Source: Selaginella moellendorffii (Eukaryota > Streptophyta > Lycopodiopsida > Selaginellales > Selaginellaceae). From it: a stretch of DNA of 64,000 nt. Below the pieces are notes generated by a model that did no database searches, was not told the origin of the DNA, and worked only from the letters and a program-made list of their open reading frames with translations. The position numbers were made by a program, and so were the translations under genes. The DNA lies in contig NW_003314303.1 in NCBI RefSeq assembly GCF_000143415.4, positions 97,579-161,578 of the forward strand, in the 5' to 3' direction. Every line of letters begins with the position of its first letter. Positions within the stretch are counted from its first letter, which is position 1. Positions 1 through 12,484 of this stretch are shown piece by piece.

Positions 1-1220
1 CACGGATAGGCCGTGTTCCCGCAGCTTCACCAACACCTTGCGCACATGCTTGTCATGTTCCTCTTGAGTTTTTGAGTAGATGAGGATGTCGTCAAGGTAG
101 ACAATCACCATCTGATCAAGAAACTCCAGAAAGACGTTGTTTGCCATGTGTTGGAAAACTGCTGGAGCATTTGCAAGCCAAACGGCATAACAGTGTACTC
201 GAAGTGGCCATAGCGGGTTCGGAACGCAGTCTTCCATTCATCACCAGGCCAGATCTGGATGCTCCACGGAGGTCGATCTTGGTGAAGAAGTGGGCACCGC
301 CAAGGCATTCTAATAGGTTCGAAATCAGAGGCAACAGATAACAGTTCTAAATAGTCACCGTGTTCAAACCTTGGTAGTCGATGACTAACTGCAAACTTCC
401 ATCCTTCTTCTTGAAAAAGAAGACAGGTGCTCCAACCGGGGACTGAATGCTGAATGTATCCTGAGGCAAGGTTCTCGTCCACGTACTCTTTGAGGGCCTT
501 AAGCTCGAATGGGGATAACCCATAGATAGACTCCCACAAAGGTGATGCTCCTTCCTGTAAATCAATGGGACAGTCGTAAGGCCGATGAATAGGCAGTACA
601 CCAACTTTTTTCTTGTCAAACACATCCCCAAAATCATGATACTTCTTAGGAAGACTGACAGGAGAAACATGCAAAGCAAAAAGGAAAACAGGTTCTTCGT
701 GAAGGAATTCATTCATAGTGATTGTGGAGATAGGAGGAGGCATACGACTGAATGGAATGATGAAACGAGGATATTGTCCAGTGTAAGATGGAAGAGAGGG
801 GAAAGAAGCAGGTGAAAACTTCGTAAAGTCAAGAATAGAACCCCAATTTGAGTTTAGGGAACTTTTCCTGATTCGGACTCGATGAACAGTAGGGGAAGAC
901 GTGGGAGATGGTGACATGGGAGAGACAAGCTGTAATTCCTTCCAACAGATCTGAGGCTGGTGCAGTTGGAACAAAAGAAGGCTAAGCACCACAGGGGAGG
1001 ACTTGTTGTTGATGATGTTGAAGGCAATATCAGTGACGGTGGACAAATGTGTACTCAAATGGGCAACATTTCCCTAAGTCCAAAAGATGGAGACACAAAA
1101 TGCCCACCAATGCCTTCAGCCCTTAGATCCCATATGGTAGGAGAAAGAGGAACATGATGTCAAGCAACAAAGTCCATGTCCATGAAGCAGGAAGTTGCAC
1201 TTGAGTCCAATAGCACTAGA
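1..1220 (-). pseudogene. pol remnant: protease and reverse transcriptase start
   Basis: Near 1155-1215 the minus strand encodes a degenerate retropepsin motif (LLDSSATSCF, where the catalytic DSG/DTG has become DSS). From about 650 down, RT motifs follow: [46 protein letters not shown], and the catalytic YLDD at about 88-99. The parts lie in different frames, with frameshifts near 110-460. The RT is cut off by the left edge of the window. Confidence 0.8.
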
Positions 1221-1670
1221 GCTTTGAGTCCTGATTGTCCGGTGAAAGAAAAGAGACATGGGATGCAGAAGTTGTAGGAATTGGTGGTGACTTTAATGAA
1301 AGGTGGTGAGGAGCTTGATAAAGAAGAAAAGTGATTTTTTTCAGGAAGTCCAAATAGACAACTCCTACTCTATTTGGACAGGGTCGTTTCCCAACTACAA
1401 TAGAGGTGGACCTTGAGGCAGAGTGAACTTGAGCAGTCAGGGAGGCTTCTTGGGACACACAGCTGCTTTGTGATTAAGATCGGCACAGTAGAGGCAAAGA
1501 TTATAAGATACTCGATGTTGCTTCTCAGCAGGACTTAACTTCCCTTTGATGAGTTGGGGAGTACTAGAGATATCCATCAGGACTGGAGCAGTAAGTTTAG
1601 GAGTATGCCCCAAAGACTCAAGCTGGAATTCCTGAGTCTGGGACGGGAAAATGGCAGTGCGGTGACTTTC

Positions 1671-2335
1671 CTAATGACATTCAAAGAGACAATTGTCACA
1701 TCGAATAGCTTTGTTGATGGCGTCCGACAGGTTCGTGGGATCCTCCATGGTGAGCAACAAATACTTGACACCGTTGTTGAGGCTGAAACGAAATTGATCA
1801 ATCAAGGCCCACTCATCCCACTGAGTGTCCAAGGCAAGGAGTTGGAACTCCACAGCATAGATCGAGGCAGGACGAGACCCTTGAGAGAGACATCTTATCT
1901 TTGTGGTGGCAGCCCAAACTCGATCTGTCTCGCCAAAACATGCTTCGAGCTTTTCTTTGAACAGCTGAAGATCCATCAACTCCAGAACCACGACCCCTTT
2001 CATGCTCTTCTCTAGGAGAGGAGAAAACCATGACAAAGCTGCACCTTTGAGTAGTGTCCCAATCACGCCGATTTGAGACTCGGGAGTGGGGTACTGCCAA
2101 TGTTGAAGTGTGAAGATCAGCTCCATCTGGTTCAGGAATCCACGAAGCTCCAAACGCTTTCCTGAGAACTTCGCCGGGAAACCCACCTTTGGTTCAGGAA
2201 CTCTACTTGATCCTTAAGCTGAAAGTGAAGCAAGCTCTTGTTGCATGTGAAGAAGGGTCGCCTTCAGTTCGGTATTCTCAAACTTAATTTTTGCAAGGAC
2301 CTCGCCAAAGACATTAGGATGGCTTAGAGACTCCA
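1671..2335 (-). pseudogene. gag polyprotein remnant
   Basis: A minus-strand frame opens at an ATG near 2335 (start MESLSHPNVF) with a short coiled N-terminal part, meets an in-frame TAA near 2216, and continues as a retrotransposon gag domain down to about 1671. Motifs such as FSGKRLELRGFLNQ and GAALSWFSPLLE are characteristic of the gag capsid of plant gypsy elements. Further down, near 1447-1500, a CX2CX4HX4C zinc knuckle (CLYCADLNHKAAVC) follows after a frame change. The stop and frame changes mark it as non-functional. Confidence 0.75.
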
Positions 2336-2431
2336 TCGGCAAAGAAGAAAGAAAAGGGGGGAAAAAGGCAAAAGCAGTCAAACAATCAAAATGAGCTAAA
2401 ACAAAAGCAAAAAACACAATCTGAATCAAAC

Positions 2432-2786
2432 TGTTAAGACCCCTAACAAGATCAAGATTGGAAAATGCAGAAGATAAAGAGAAAAGCTAGTGGAAACGAA
2501 GAAGAAGCTTTAGCCTGGCATTGATTTAGATTGTGGAGAAATAGAACAAGACTAACCTATATATACTATAGGTTGATGAAACTACACCTTTCTTGGATCG
2601 AGAATGTCCTAAATATAGCTAATGTCGAAGAAGCGCCACGTCATCATCAAGAATGTGGTTCGAGACTCAGGAATCGTACGGGAAATCAGAGAGTCAAGAA
2701 TAAGGAAGCGTCTCGAGAGTCAGGAATATGGTCTGTGGGTCAAGAATCTAGTCAGGAATGTGGCAAGAATTGGGAGATTCCTGACA
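2432..2786 (-). repeat. Probable 5' LTR of the gypsy element
   Basis: On the minus strand this segment starts TGTCAGG and ends TTAACA, so it has TG...CA ends. It contains a TATA-like stretch near 2560 and lies immediately upstream of the gag region. It carries repeated TCAGGAAT/TTCTTGAC-like words in its first 150 bp. The partner LTR is outside the window, so neither the limits nor a target-site duplication can be confirmed, and no clear tRNA primer site was recognised after it. Confidence 0.45.
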
Positions 2787-4590
2787 TAAAACAATAAAGT
2801 TAATTCTAGTCTAAAATGATATTATTATAAATTACCTTTACATTATGGAATTTAAAATTCTAGTTCCTCAATACAAGAAATCTTAGAAAAATTATATATT
2901 TATATCATTGTAGTTTGAAATTTTGATAATTTATAAACTTATTATAATTAATTTAAATTTAGATATATAATTTTAAATAAAGAAAAGTCATTCATATTTT
3001 GTTTTACTGGTGTTTCTTTTTCAGACTTTAACACTAACATATATTTAGTCTACTCAATCAAGTTCTAATGAATGATTTTTATTGTTATAATATACCAAAG
3101 AACAAACAGCTATATTAATTAGTAGAAAATTTTATTGAATTAAAAAAATTAAGTTTTGATATAAATTTGAAAATATAACCTTTTATATATTAATAATCTA
3201 TTATTAGGCATATTTCTATATTCACAGCTTAAATAATATTATACTAAATTTTTAAATTGATATTTGAGTGATTCTCCTATTATGAACACTACTAAAACTC
3301 ACTTTTCCACTTAGCTATTTTCAGTAGAAATATTATTCATAAAAAGTGAATTTTTCTAAAAATATTCATATCTCAAATGTTATTCAATTTGAAAATATTT
3401 TTATCATAATATTTTAAAAAAACTTTTTTTTGTTTTTCTTATTTTTAATCAATCTCTCTTGCGATCCTTATCTAAAGTTAAGTTTGTTAAGTGTGTGTAT
3501 ATTATGGTACAATATTTTTGGAGAAATGCCTAATATAGTGATATAAAAAAGGGCTAAAATGATTAAATTTTACTATTTTTTAATGATAAATTTATTATTT
3601 TTATATTTATATTATAGTAGTACTTGTGATTATCATTAAAAAACTTCCAATGTTTTAATATTTTGCATTTTGAAGATTTTTCCTGATTAAATTGCTTTAG
3701 ATAGGATTTTTATGGATTAGTCAGCAAAAGTAATTATTCATTTAACTATATGAGTTTTTCTTATTTGCATGAACTGTCTTCAATTTCAATTTTAGGTTGC
3801 AAAATATATGGTATTGTTCAATATAATCAATTAACAATCAAATAAGCAAACATAAATGTACTTTGCAACTTGATAGGCTATGTGAATTTTGAACAACACT
3901 GTCAAAATTTAACTACAACTCCATATCTATGACTAGCAGCTGCACCATCTATAATTATAGCCACTATTTATCCAAGTTGATTTTTATTTTTTGAAAAAGA
4001 GTAAAAATGTTAGTAAAAATATCATTAATTTTTCACTTTTCACTACTACCATCCTAATAAAGTTTAATAAAGTTATTATCTTCTAGGAATTGCATGTAAG
4101 AAATTACATGCAATTCTAGAGTTCAAATAGTGCTTTATTGATGATTATAGAGTTGGAAGGGTAATGGACTTTGATAATTGAACATTGAAATGAGGTGTTA
4201 GGTTCCTTTTGAATCCTATATATAAGATTAATATCTCCTTGAATAATTACAAAATTATTAAAGGTAATCTTTCAATTTTAGTGGTCATGTAACTTTAAGA
4301 TTTGTCTTGATCCCAGCTTTAAACGAGCATAATGCAACCTGGCAATCAGGAACCTCTTTAAATTTGCCAATAAATGATTTACCATTTTTTCCTTAATCAT
4401 ATAATTCTTTCAACTTTATTCTTTTAGAGTTATCTAATATTTTTATAGTTTCCACTAAATCCAAGGACCTAATGTTCACTTTTTCATAGTTGTTATTAGC
4501 AAGGTAAGTGTAAAAACTTTGAGTTCTTTACTTCATGGTTAAATATTTCTTAGCTATCAAGGGGTTAAGTAATAGTTAGATTAGTGGAAG
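2787..4590. other. AT-rich intergenic DNA, no gene seen
   Basis: Strongly A/T-rich sequence with stops in every frame. The only structure noticed is a hairpin at 4087-4116: two 13-base arms (GAATTGCATGTAA and its complement) around a four-base loop, flanked by near-symmetric CTAG. No coding similarity recognised. Confidence 0.6.
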
Positions 4591-5367
4591 TGTATAAATA
4601 ATTAAAGAGAACAATTTTAAAAATGATCCATGAAGTTCAAATATAGAAAGAAAAAGTTTATGAATAAAAGTGCACCCTGTTTTTCATTTAGGTTAAGTGT
4701 CATTAGGTTTGAATAGTACTATATTGAGCGACCTCTCAAAAAGTTTAAATTTAAGAATTTACATTTGGTATTAAATAAGGTCTTAGGTCCGACTCTATTG
4801 ATTAGCTAAAGGATTTACACTATATGCTAAAATTAACATTTAGCAACGGTTCAATTTGTCTCTAGCTAAACTTGTTAAAAGAATGGGGTTCTTAAAAGAG
4901 TTATAGCTCTTATCTTCCCTAACCATATGCTAAGATTGACATTTGGCAAGAGTTGAGTTTGCCTCTAGTTGGGCTTGACCCAAAATGTAAAATGTTAAAA
5001 GAGTTACAACTCTCAGCTTTCATTTATGAAAATGTAAATTTACATAGAAGTGCTAATTAAGGGGTAGAATGTCAAGAGAGTGGGGCTCTCAAAAAAGTTG
5101 TGGCTCTCAACTTTCGTTCACGAGGGCATGAACTTGTAATGAAACATGGTGGATTATAAGCAATTAAAAAGAATAACTTGAGATATAATCCATGGGGTTC
5201 AAATATAAAAAAAACTATAACTTATAAACAAGAGTGCACTTTTTTTTATAATCAGTTAAAAGTTTTAGAATACTTGGGGTTAAATGTCCTTTGGTTTGAG
5301 TAATACTTAAGCTTAAGTAGTATTGGGTTGGGTGACTTCTTGGGAAGTTTAAATTCAAGAGTTTATA
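4591..5367 (+). mobile_element. TRIM-like LTR element, family A, copy 1 (decayed)
   Basis: Two related direct repeats, about 4591-4763 and 5155-5367, enclose about 390 bp without coding capacity. They match the LTRs of the better-preserved copy at 54827-55629 (shared words such as GGTTCAAATATA and ATAAACAAGAGTGCAC). A degenerate primer-binding site, TGGTATTAAATA, follows the first LTR at about 4766; the intact family form is TGGTATCAGAGC, complementary to initiator-Met tRNA. Small size, lack of ORFs and a tRNA-iMet site define a terminal-repeat retrotransposon in miniature. Ends are approximate. Confidence 0.6.
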
Positions 5368-6524
5368 AAGTGATGTTTATCATTCTTAATCAATAGAAGT
5401 TAACTGATAAAACAATTTAAATATTTTGATTTGTTTGATTCATTTAATCATTTTTATTCCAAATTCATTTTTTCTTGGACTTGCTAGTAGATGTTATGAC
5501 TAAGCTGAACAATCTTAATAAGGTATTTCAATATGACTTCAAAGAGTGCATTGAGGTAATAGCTCATCTTAATACTACCATAGAGAAGGTAAAGTGAAAG
5601 TACCTTAATTTACAATTTGATGTTCATTCTCTAGTATTAGCTATTTCTCTTTAAAGGTCTTGATGTGGAAAATTAACATATAAAGATAAAGTTAGCCAAA
5701 AGATAGTCCAAAAGCTCTACTATGATTTTGTTGTGAATGTGACTAAGAAGAAGAATACAAGTAGCAGTGACTTGAATGAAGAACCACCACAACAAACATA
5801 ATGGTTACATTTAAAAGACTATTAATGCACTCTAAAGATGGGTTTCCTTAACAACATGAAACTCTTTAATGCTTGACTTTATCCTACTAGGAACCTTGCT
5901 AATAGAAAGAATTGGTTGGAGAAATTATTGGAACATTCAAAACAAACAAATTAACTTTGGCATAATGAGTTTGAGGAAATTATTTAGATCTTTCTATGCA
6001 TTTTGATCAAAAATGGGATGAGTGAAGGTTGGGTGATCTGCTCAAGACTAAAATTCATTCAAGTTTACATCTAGAGACCTTAGATGATTATGTTCCTAAA
6101 TGCAAAGGAGTGAGACTTGGTCAACTAAGACTTAGCATTAAACTTATAGATGATAATAAAAGATAGACAAGAGTTAAATGTAAGTAAGTTTTTCTTTTAC
6201 ATGAATATTATATCATATGAAACAATTTCTTAATACCTGCTTTTTCTATAAAAAGAAAATTAAAGAAAAGGACCATGCAAATTTATGCCCTAATTATTCA
6301 TGTCCCGTACGTAGTGATTAATATTAAATTAACAAATAGTGAGAGCTCAAACTTTCATTTAGTATACAATTTTTAATTAGCTAAGTTGGACAAAAAGCAA
6401 TCTTTTACCCTTAATAAACAAGATCATATAGTTTATAGTAAACTCTAAGCTGAAAAGCTCCTTTTCATCTTCTTCACGAGGTGGTGTTTTCCATAATCGC
6501 TCTTTTCTAGGTGAAAGCTCCCTT
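5368..6524. other. AT-rich spacer with possible decayed coding debris
   Basis: No intact frame. The stretch around 5490-6180 has a somewhat higher G/A content and short open pieces, suggestive of an old transposon or gene fragment, but no domain can be named. 6181-6440 is AT-rich. From about 6450 the composition rises sharply in G+C as the gene block begins. Confidence 0.4.
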
Positions 6525-7525
6525 TCAGCTTCTCATACTCCAGCGATGTGACGATGGCGGTGTTGTGAATCGGCTTGATGTTGGCGGTGAGCTCCAGCGG
6601 CTCGACGATGGCGGCGTCCGGTCTGTGACATCCCACTGCCACAGCGGCGTTCTTGGAGACGTCGCGGTTTGCTGATCCTTGAGCGAGAGCTTGGCCGCCC
6701 GTGGCGCTAGATCCTCTGCCTCCGGCTCAATGAATGGCTCGGGTTTCTTCGTTCCCCTGGGCGGTGGCGTCACGGCCTTGGATCTGGGAGTCGTTCTCAC
6801 GCTCGGCAGTGGGCTGGATTTTGCGTAGTCGAGGATGTCGATCGGGACGTCTTTGTCCTTGGACATCCATCGCCTCAGCCATCGCTCGCCTTCTTCATCC
6901 ATTCCCTGAAATTCCACCGCGTTGCGAACTACTCGATCCTGGACTTTCTTCGTGCTCTGGAATGGCGGGTCTAGCTTTCCCTGGATCCTGTGAAGCTTCA
7001 CGCTCGGCTCTTTCAATCTGTGAATGGAACGCGTGGATGAGGAACCCAGGGAGAGGAAGAAACCACCATAGAACTGGAAAGATCAGTCGAGTTTTACTTG
7101 AATGCCTCCCCTCTCATGAGACCTGTGGACTTGCGTCGCCACATTGATCCTGGCTTCCTGTTCTTGATGTCGCGCAATCGCGTCAAAAACCAGAGATTGT
7201 CCATGTCAATCTGGTGGAATCGATCTGGGATGAAAAATGTTTTGGAATCGATTCCAAGAAATGCTGTTAAGATCGAAAGATGGAGAGGAGAATCCGAGAG
7301 CTAGCCAGGAATTAGACACTCACTCTGCCAGAGTCGCTCCTTCTTCTGCTCGAGCGCCTTTCTGGGGCCTTGATCAGGGAGTTGATTGTCCACCGCTGGC
7401 TTCATGGAGCGAATCCGGTGGCGATGCCCTTCCATTTGCTTGTCCTCCTCCCACTGCAAGTACTTCGTCTTCTTCATGAATTTCTTCATGCTAAGCTCCC
7501 GGAGGAGCGCCGGGGTCAGCCCCAT
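6525..7525 (-). CDS. Hypothetical basic protein, two exons
   Basis: Function not recognised. The first ATG of the minus-strand frame is at 7525. Exon 1 (about 7320-7525) encodes a Lys-rich start beginning MGLTPALLRELSMKKFMKKT. Exon 2 (about 6525-7017) encodes HRIQGKLDPPF, then an acidic/tryptophan patch (DEEGERWLRRWM) and a Pro/Ser/Thr-rich tail ending HRWSMRS. The joined product is about 232 residues with no membrane segment. Two donor/acceptor pairs keep the frame (donor near 7320 with acceptor at 7018, or donor near 7324 with an acceptor eight bases further in), so the junction is uncertain by a few codons. The intron of about 300 bp is long for this window. The gene is divergent to the helicase gene, with 342 bp between the two ATGs. 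Confidence 0.45.
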
Positions 7526-7867
7526 CGCTCGCAACAGCCCTAAATCTTCATTTGAAAACTCTCTTTTAGCGGGCTCTCTCGCCCCTCAATCGGTTTGAAT
7601 GCCCTCCTCACATCCGCCACAGACGCGCGATGGATATTTCTCCGGGATGGACGGCTGGGATGGCGCAGGGCTTTCTTCGATAATTTGCTAGGGTTTAAGC
7701 AATTCTTAGGGTTCTTGGCGAGAAGCGTTCGTCTCGCAGCTCGACGCATTGTGGAAAATGCTGCTCAGGGCTGGGGCGCGCTGGTCGCGATAGTGGATTC
7801 TAGGTGGCATTCATCCACGGCCTGGCCGGCATGCGCGGGATTTCGCAGCAATCGCGTTGCCTGTGAC
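7526..7867. promoter_or_regulatory. Shared intergenic promoter region, hypothetical gene / DExH helicase
   Basis: 342 bp separates the start codons of two divergent genes. The plus-strand frame of the helicase is open through this region but has no ATG before 7868. No convincing TATA box was seen. Transcription starts for both genes must lie here or overlap the neighbouring leader. Confidence 0.4.
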
Positions 7868-10800
7868 ATGTTGCGGGTTTTGAGATTCCATCCGCCGCTG
7901 AGGAGCGGGCGGAGGCTAGATGTTGCCGCGAGGAGTAGTAGTAAAGGACAGGAGCAAATTCCCAACTGGGAGAGGCTACGGAGGCTTATGCTAGAGAATG
8001 ACGGTCAGGTGGGGAGTAGTTTTGGCAGCAGCAGCAGCAGCAGCAGCAGCTACTTCCAGAACGATGTGGAGACTTTCTCCAATCCACAAAGCTTGCCAAG
8101 TCCGAATTTTCCCTCCGGGCAGCAACGCCGGGCATTGCATTCTATGGCATTCAACCGAGCTCAACCTCGCGGCTATTACGAGTATTCCGAGGATGACGAT
8201 TTGGACGATAGAAATGGAGGGCCTCCAGCAGAGGTAAGTTTGTGTATGATTTCTCTTTTGCCAAAAGCGTCTCTCTTTTAGAATCTCCACTATGTTAACT
8301 TGGACGAGTGGCGTTTGCGGCTAACAAAATTTTTGAGAAACAAAGAACAAACCGAGATTATATCGAGGGAAGCTCGGGATCGAAGATATATCGAGCCTTT
8401 GACACTTCTCGCCAAAGAAATGGGACTTCATTGGTAATGTATAGCGGTTTCTCCTATTGACTTGAGACGCTTAGCTTCTTTGTTTGCGCAGCCAAATGTT
8501 TGGCAAAGCTGTTGCGATAAGCAAGAAGCCTTTGCCGCATTACAGGCCCGACCTTGACGATAAGCGTCCTCAAAGAGAGGTGATTTGTAGTTTCCTTTTA
8601 TTTTGTTCTTGTGATTTAATCTGGCACGATACAGGTCTCGTTCTCCATACTGACGCACAGACGAACGAATGCATTGCTTGAGCAACACTTGCGTCTCAAG
8701 AGAATGTCAGCTGACACGTCCAGAAGAGCTCTTAGGGGGCCTGAAAGGTCGGCCAGCAGTTATGAAGAAAGCCCCACAACTACGATGCAGAGGAGCCGCC
8801 GGCTTGAAGCAAAAATGAAAGAATGGGAGGTTTGTGCTATGTGATGGTGTTAAACATCTTTTATTGACATTGATCTTGTGTAGGAATCCGAAGAGGGTCA
8901 AAAAATGATGACTATACGGAGAAACTTGCCTTCTTTCAAAGAGAAAGCCGGGCTACTAGAAGTGATTGCGAAAAATCAGGTTGGAAGTTCTTTTTGTTGT
9001 TGTTAAAGTTTCAAGTAATTCTTCTACAGGTTGTGGTGATTTCAGGAGAAACAGGATGTGGTAAAACAACTCAGCTTCCACAATATATTCTGGAGGCAGA
9101 GATTGAGGCAGGCAGAGGCGGTAGCTGTAACATTATTTGCACGCAACCTCGACGTATTTCAGCTGTTTCAGTGGCTGAAAGAGTTGCTTCTGAGAGGGGC
9201 GAGGTTATAGGCGAAACGGTAATCGAAGTCTGTCTTTTACTGTCTTTCTTGACGCTTTTGAGTTCAGATTGGATATCAAGTGCGTTTAGAAGGTATAAGA
9301 AGTCGAAATACCCGACTGCTTTTTTGTACAACGGGAATTCTGTTGAGACGCTTGTTGACTGACCCAAGTCTCAAGGGTGTGACGCATGTGATTGTTGATG
9401 AGATACATGAACGGGGCATGAATGAAGGTAAGGTTCTTTATGTCTCAAAACCGTGCTGAGCGTGGTCTTTTTTCTTTCTCAGATTTTCTTCTTGTTATTC
9501 TGAAGGAGCTTCTTCCTCAACGTCCTGACCTGAGGCTGGTGCTCATGAGCGCAACCTTGAACGCGGAGTTGTTTTCTAAGTACTTTTCTAAAGCACCAAC
9601 TGCGCACATTCCGGTATTGAACAAAATTCCCGTTAATACTGTTAAACTCTACTAACGTAATTTTCATGCAGGGGTTCACGTACCCTGTGAAGAGCCACTT
9701 TCTGGAAGACGTACTCGATTTGACGGGCTATAGATTAAATCAATTTAATCAAGTTGACGATTATGGCCAAGACAAGCTGTGGAAAATGCAAAAGCAACTA
9801 GCTGCACGCAAAAGAAAGTCGCCTGTGGCCACACTTGCCGAGGTTATCTGCGTGTATTTGTATCATATTTTTTCTCTAACATTTCGGAAGTTCAGGAGGC
9901 GATGGCTAGTCAGGCTTATAACGACAGGAGCGCCGGCACAAGGGAGTCTTTATCTTGCTGGAACTCGGACATTCTGAACTTCAATTTGATCCAGGCAACA
10001 TTATTACACATTTGCAAACAAGCGAGGGAAGGGGCAGTCCTGGTTTTCATGACTGGATGGGAAGATATTAGTGCTTTACTGGACAAGCTCAAGCAGGACC
10101 CTTTGCTTGGTGACTCGAGAAAAATTCTCCTTCTGGGATGCCACGGTTCAATGGCCACAGCAGAACAGGCTGGTCTTGCTTAATTGCTTGGTGGTATTTC
10201 GATGTTCGTGTCTAAATGTTTCTTTTTCTTTTCTGCAGAAACTTATTTTCGAACATCCTCCTCCTGGTGTACGAAAGATTGTGCTGGCAACTAATATGGC
10301 TGAAACGAGTATCACTATCAATGACGTAGTGTTTGTGGTGGACGTGGGGAAAGCCAAGGAGACCTCTTACGACGCTTTGAATAACACACCATGTCTTCTT
10401 CCTACGTGGATATCAAAAGCATCTTCGCGGCAGGTATACTCTTGCTTCTCTATGGAAATTCGTTATTCTAACTTCTGTCTTGCAGCGTCGAGGAAGAGCA
10501 GGACGTGTAAAGCCAGGGGAATGTTATCATCTCTATCCCAAGGCCGTTCACGAAGCATTTGCTGAATATCAGCTGCCGGAGCTTCTTCGAACACCTTTGC
10601 ATTCTTTATGCTTACAAATCAAGAGTTTGCAGCTTGGAGATGTTGCAATGTTCCTATCAAAGGCTATGCAACCACCTGAAAGTCTGGCGGTAAATATATA
10701 GTGTGTCTCTTGTCGTTTTTTGACAAACATTTTTGGCGATGTATTTCAGGTAAAAAATGCGCTTGAATATTTGACTACTATTGGAGCTTTGGATGAACAG

Positions 10801-12337
10801 CAGGAATTGACAGACTTAGGTACGTTGTTAAGCTGTGTCAATTTCAATATATTTTGTGTCACCCTTCCAGGAAGAATACTGGCATTATTGCCAGTCGAGC
10901 CTCGACTTGGCAAGATGCTCATAATGGGATCCATCTTCCGCTGCCTAGACCCTGTTCTAACAATTGCTGCCGGTTTAGCTGCTCGTGATCCTTTCATTAT
11001 GCCAATGGACAAGAGAAATGTGAGTAAACTTGTGCTCTAAAACTCCGGCCTCTAACATACCATCCAACTTCAACAGCTAGCAGATCAAGCCAAATACGAT
11101 TTTGCTGGTCGGGAAGCCAGCGATCATATAGGCCTCGTTCGAGCCTTTGAAGGGTGGGAAGCCGCAATGAGCAACCAGGTGGCGTCTTCATATTGTTGGA
11201 AGAACTTCCTATCAATGCAAACATTGCTAGGAATGAGTTCTCTCCGGAAGCAATTTATCGGGCTCTTGACAACGGCAGGGCTTATCACGGATGACCTGGG
11301 ATTTTTCAACAGGTATAGTCAAGACCCGGTTGTCTTAAGGGCTGTCATCTGCTCGGGTTTGTTCCCTGGAGTTGCCTCCGTGATGGTAAGTGTGTATTTT
11401 CTATTTTCAAAGTTCTCTAAGCTTGTCTATTTGAATGTTTGAGCAGAAAAAACAAAAGTCTGTGTTGTATAAAACCATCGAGGATGGCCAAGTTTTGCTT
11501 AGTGCTGTAAGTGGGATTCTGTCCTGTTTTTCTACCTCTAACTTGTCATTTTGTTCGTAGAGTTCGGTAAACTCCAGGGACTTCAATCCTAAAAATCCCT
11601 GGCTAATGTACAGCGAGAAGATCAAAATGTCAAGCGTGATGGTCCGTGATTCAACCTGCATTTCAGATTCAACGCTTTTGCTGTTTGGAGGCAAATTGAT
11701 CGATGGCCACGCGGTATGCTCTCTTGGATTTTCTTTTACCTTCTTCTCACTTCGATACTGCTGCTAGCCTGGACACATTCTTATGCAAGGGAGCTACTTG
11801 GAGTTCTTCATGAAAGTAGACGTAGCGAACACTGTCATGAGACTTCGCCAGGAGATGGACAAACTAATCCTCCGAAAGGTGAGCTCTGTCTCAAACTCGA
11901 CACTCCTCTCACTTTTCTCTCACTCGCAGCTGGCTAATCCCTCCATGGACATCTACACGGAGAACAAGGAGCTCGTGGACGCTGCCTTCGAGCTCATGCG
12001 AGGGGACGACTGCTCGGGCAGCTTCGTCTTTGGCCGGGCCACCAAAGGCAGCGGCTCCTCCAAAGGCTCGGCAGAGCTCAAAGACAAAGGCACTCCAGAC
12101 ACCAAAGGAATTCTCCAAACTTTGGTCCAGCGAGCAGGCTTTGCGGTTCCAACGTACCAGACGAGATCGTCGGGGTCTCAGTTCATATCGTGCGTGGTTG
12201 TCCGAGGCAAGAAATTTATCGGCGAGCCCGCCGAGTCGAAGAAGCAAGCCGAGAAGAACGCCGCCGCCATGGCCGCCGAGTGGCTCACGAGCTTACCAAG
12301 GATGCAAGACGTTCTCTCGGCGGGCAAATATTTTTGA
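7868..12337 (+). CDS. DExH-box ATP-dependent RNA helicase with C-terminal dsRBD (DExH3/DExH5-like)
   Basis: An RNA helicase of the DHX36/MLE group. Nineteen exons: 7868-8233, 8282-8433, 8492-8579, 8635-8829, 8884-8979, 9030-9218, 9268-9427, 9483-9613, 9672-9842, 9896-10168, 10239-10433, 10486-10689, 10750-10819, 10871-11019, 11077-11385, 11447-11506, 11561-11713, 11768-11878, 11930-12337. They join to 1159 residues, close to the roughly 1160-1200 residues I recall for Arabidopsis DExH3/DExH5. Motifs: I GETGCGKT (about 305-312), II DEIH (406-409), III SAT (438-440), [10 protein letters not shown] (672-679), then helicase-associated and OB-fold regions, and a double-stranded RNA-binding domain at about 1083-1145 ([13 protein letters not shown]). 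A Ser run is encoded near 8025-8050. The N-terminus ([11 protein letters not shown]) is basic and could be an organellar presequence. The intron after 10168 begins with GC, not GT. The HisRS gene starts only about 150 bp downstream on the same strand. Confidence 0.93.
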
Positions 12338-12484
12338 CGTGATAGATCCTAGCCATACTAAAAACTATGGAAGCTCCGCGACTAGTTTTCCCATGGACAT
12401 TAGGTTGTCGAGAGAGAATATAGCATATTCTCTTAACGGATATCGCTACTTTTTGGTGTTCCAAGTTGCGAGCTCTAGGGTTTA

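Larger units (their letters stand above)
1..2786 (-). mobile_element. Ty3/gypsy LTR retrotransposon, decayed, truncated by window edge
   Basis: Reading the minus strand from 2786 to 1 gives, in order, a probable 5' LTR, a gag-like region, a CCHC zinc knuckle, an aspartic-protease-like motif and the first half of a reverse transcriptase that runs out of the window. This order is typical of Ty3/gypsy elements; the RNase H and integrase parts would lie beyond position 1. Every coding part is interrupted by stops or frameshifts, so the copy is dead. The gag and protease parts are unlike the gypsy family at 46.7-61.6 kb, so this is a different lineage. Confidence 0.85.

Noticed and set aside
7540-7749. 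69-codon basic minus-strand frame upstream of the hypothetical gene
   Set aside because: No splice link to the exon at 7320-7525 that keeps the frame was found, and it lies in the shared promoter interval.
7595-7867. Upstream extension of the helicase frame
   Set aside because: The frame is open from about 7595 but contains no ATG before 7868; a TTG start would be unusual for a plant nuclear gene.
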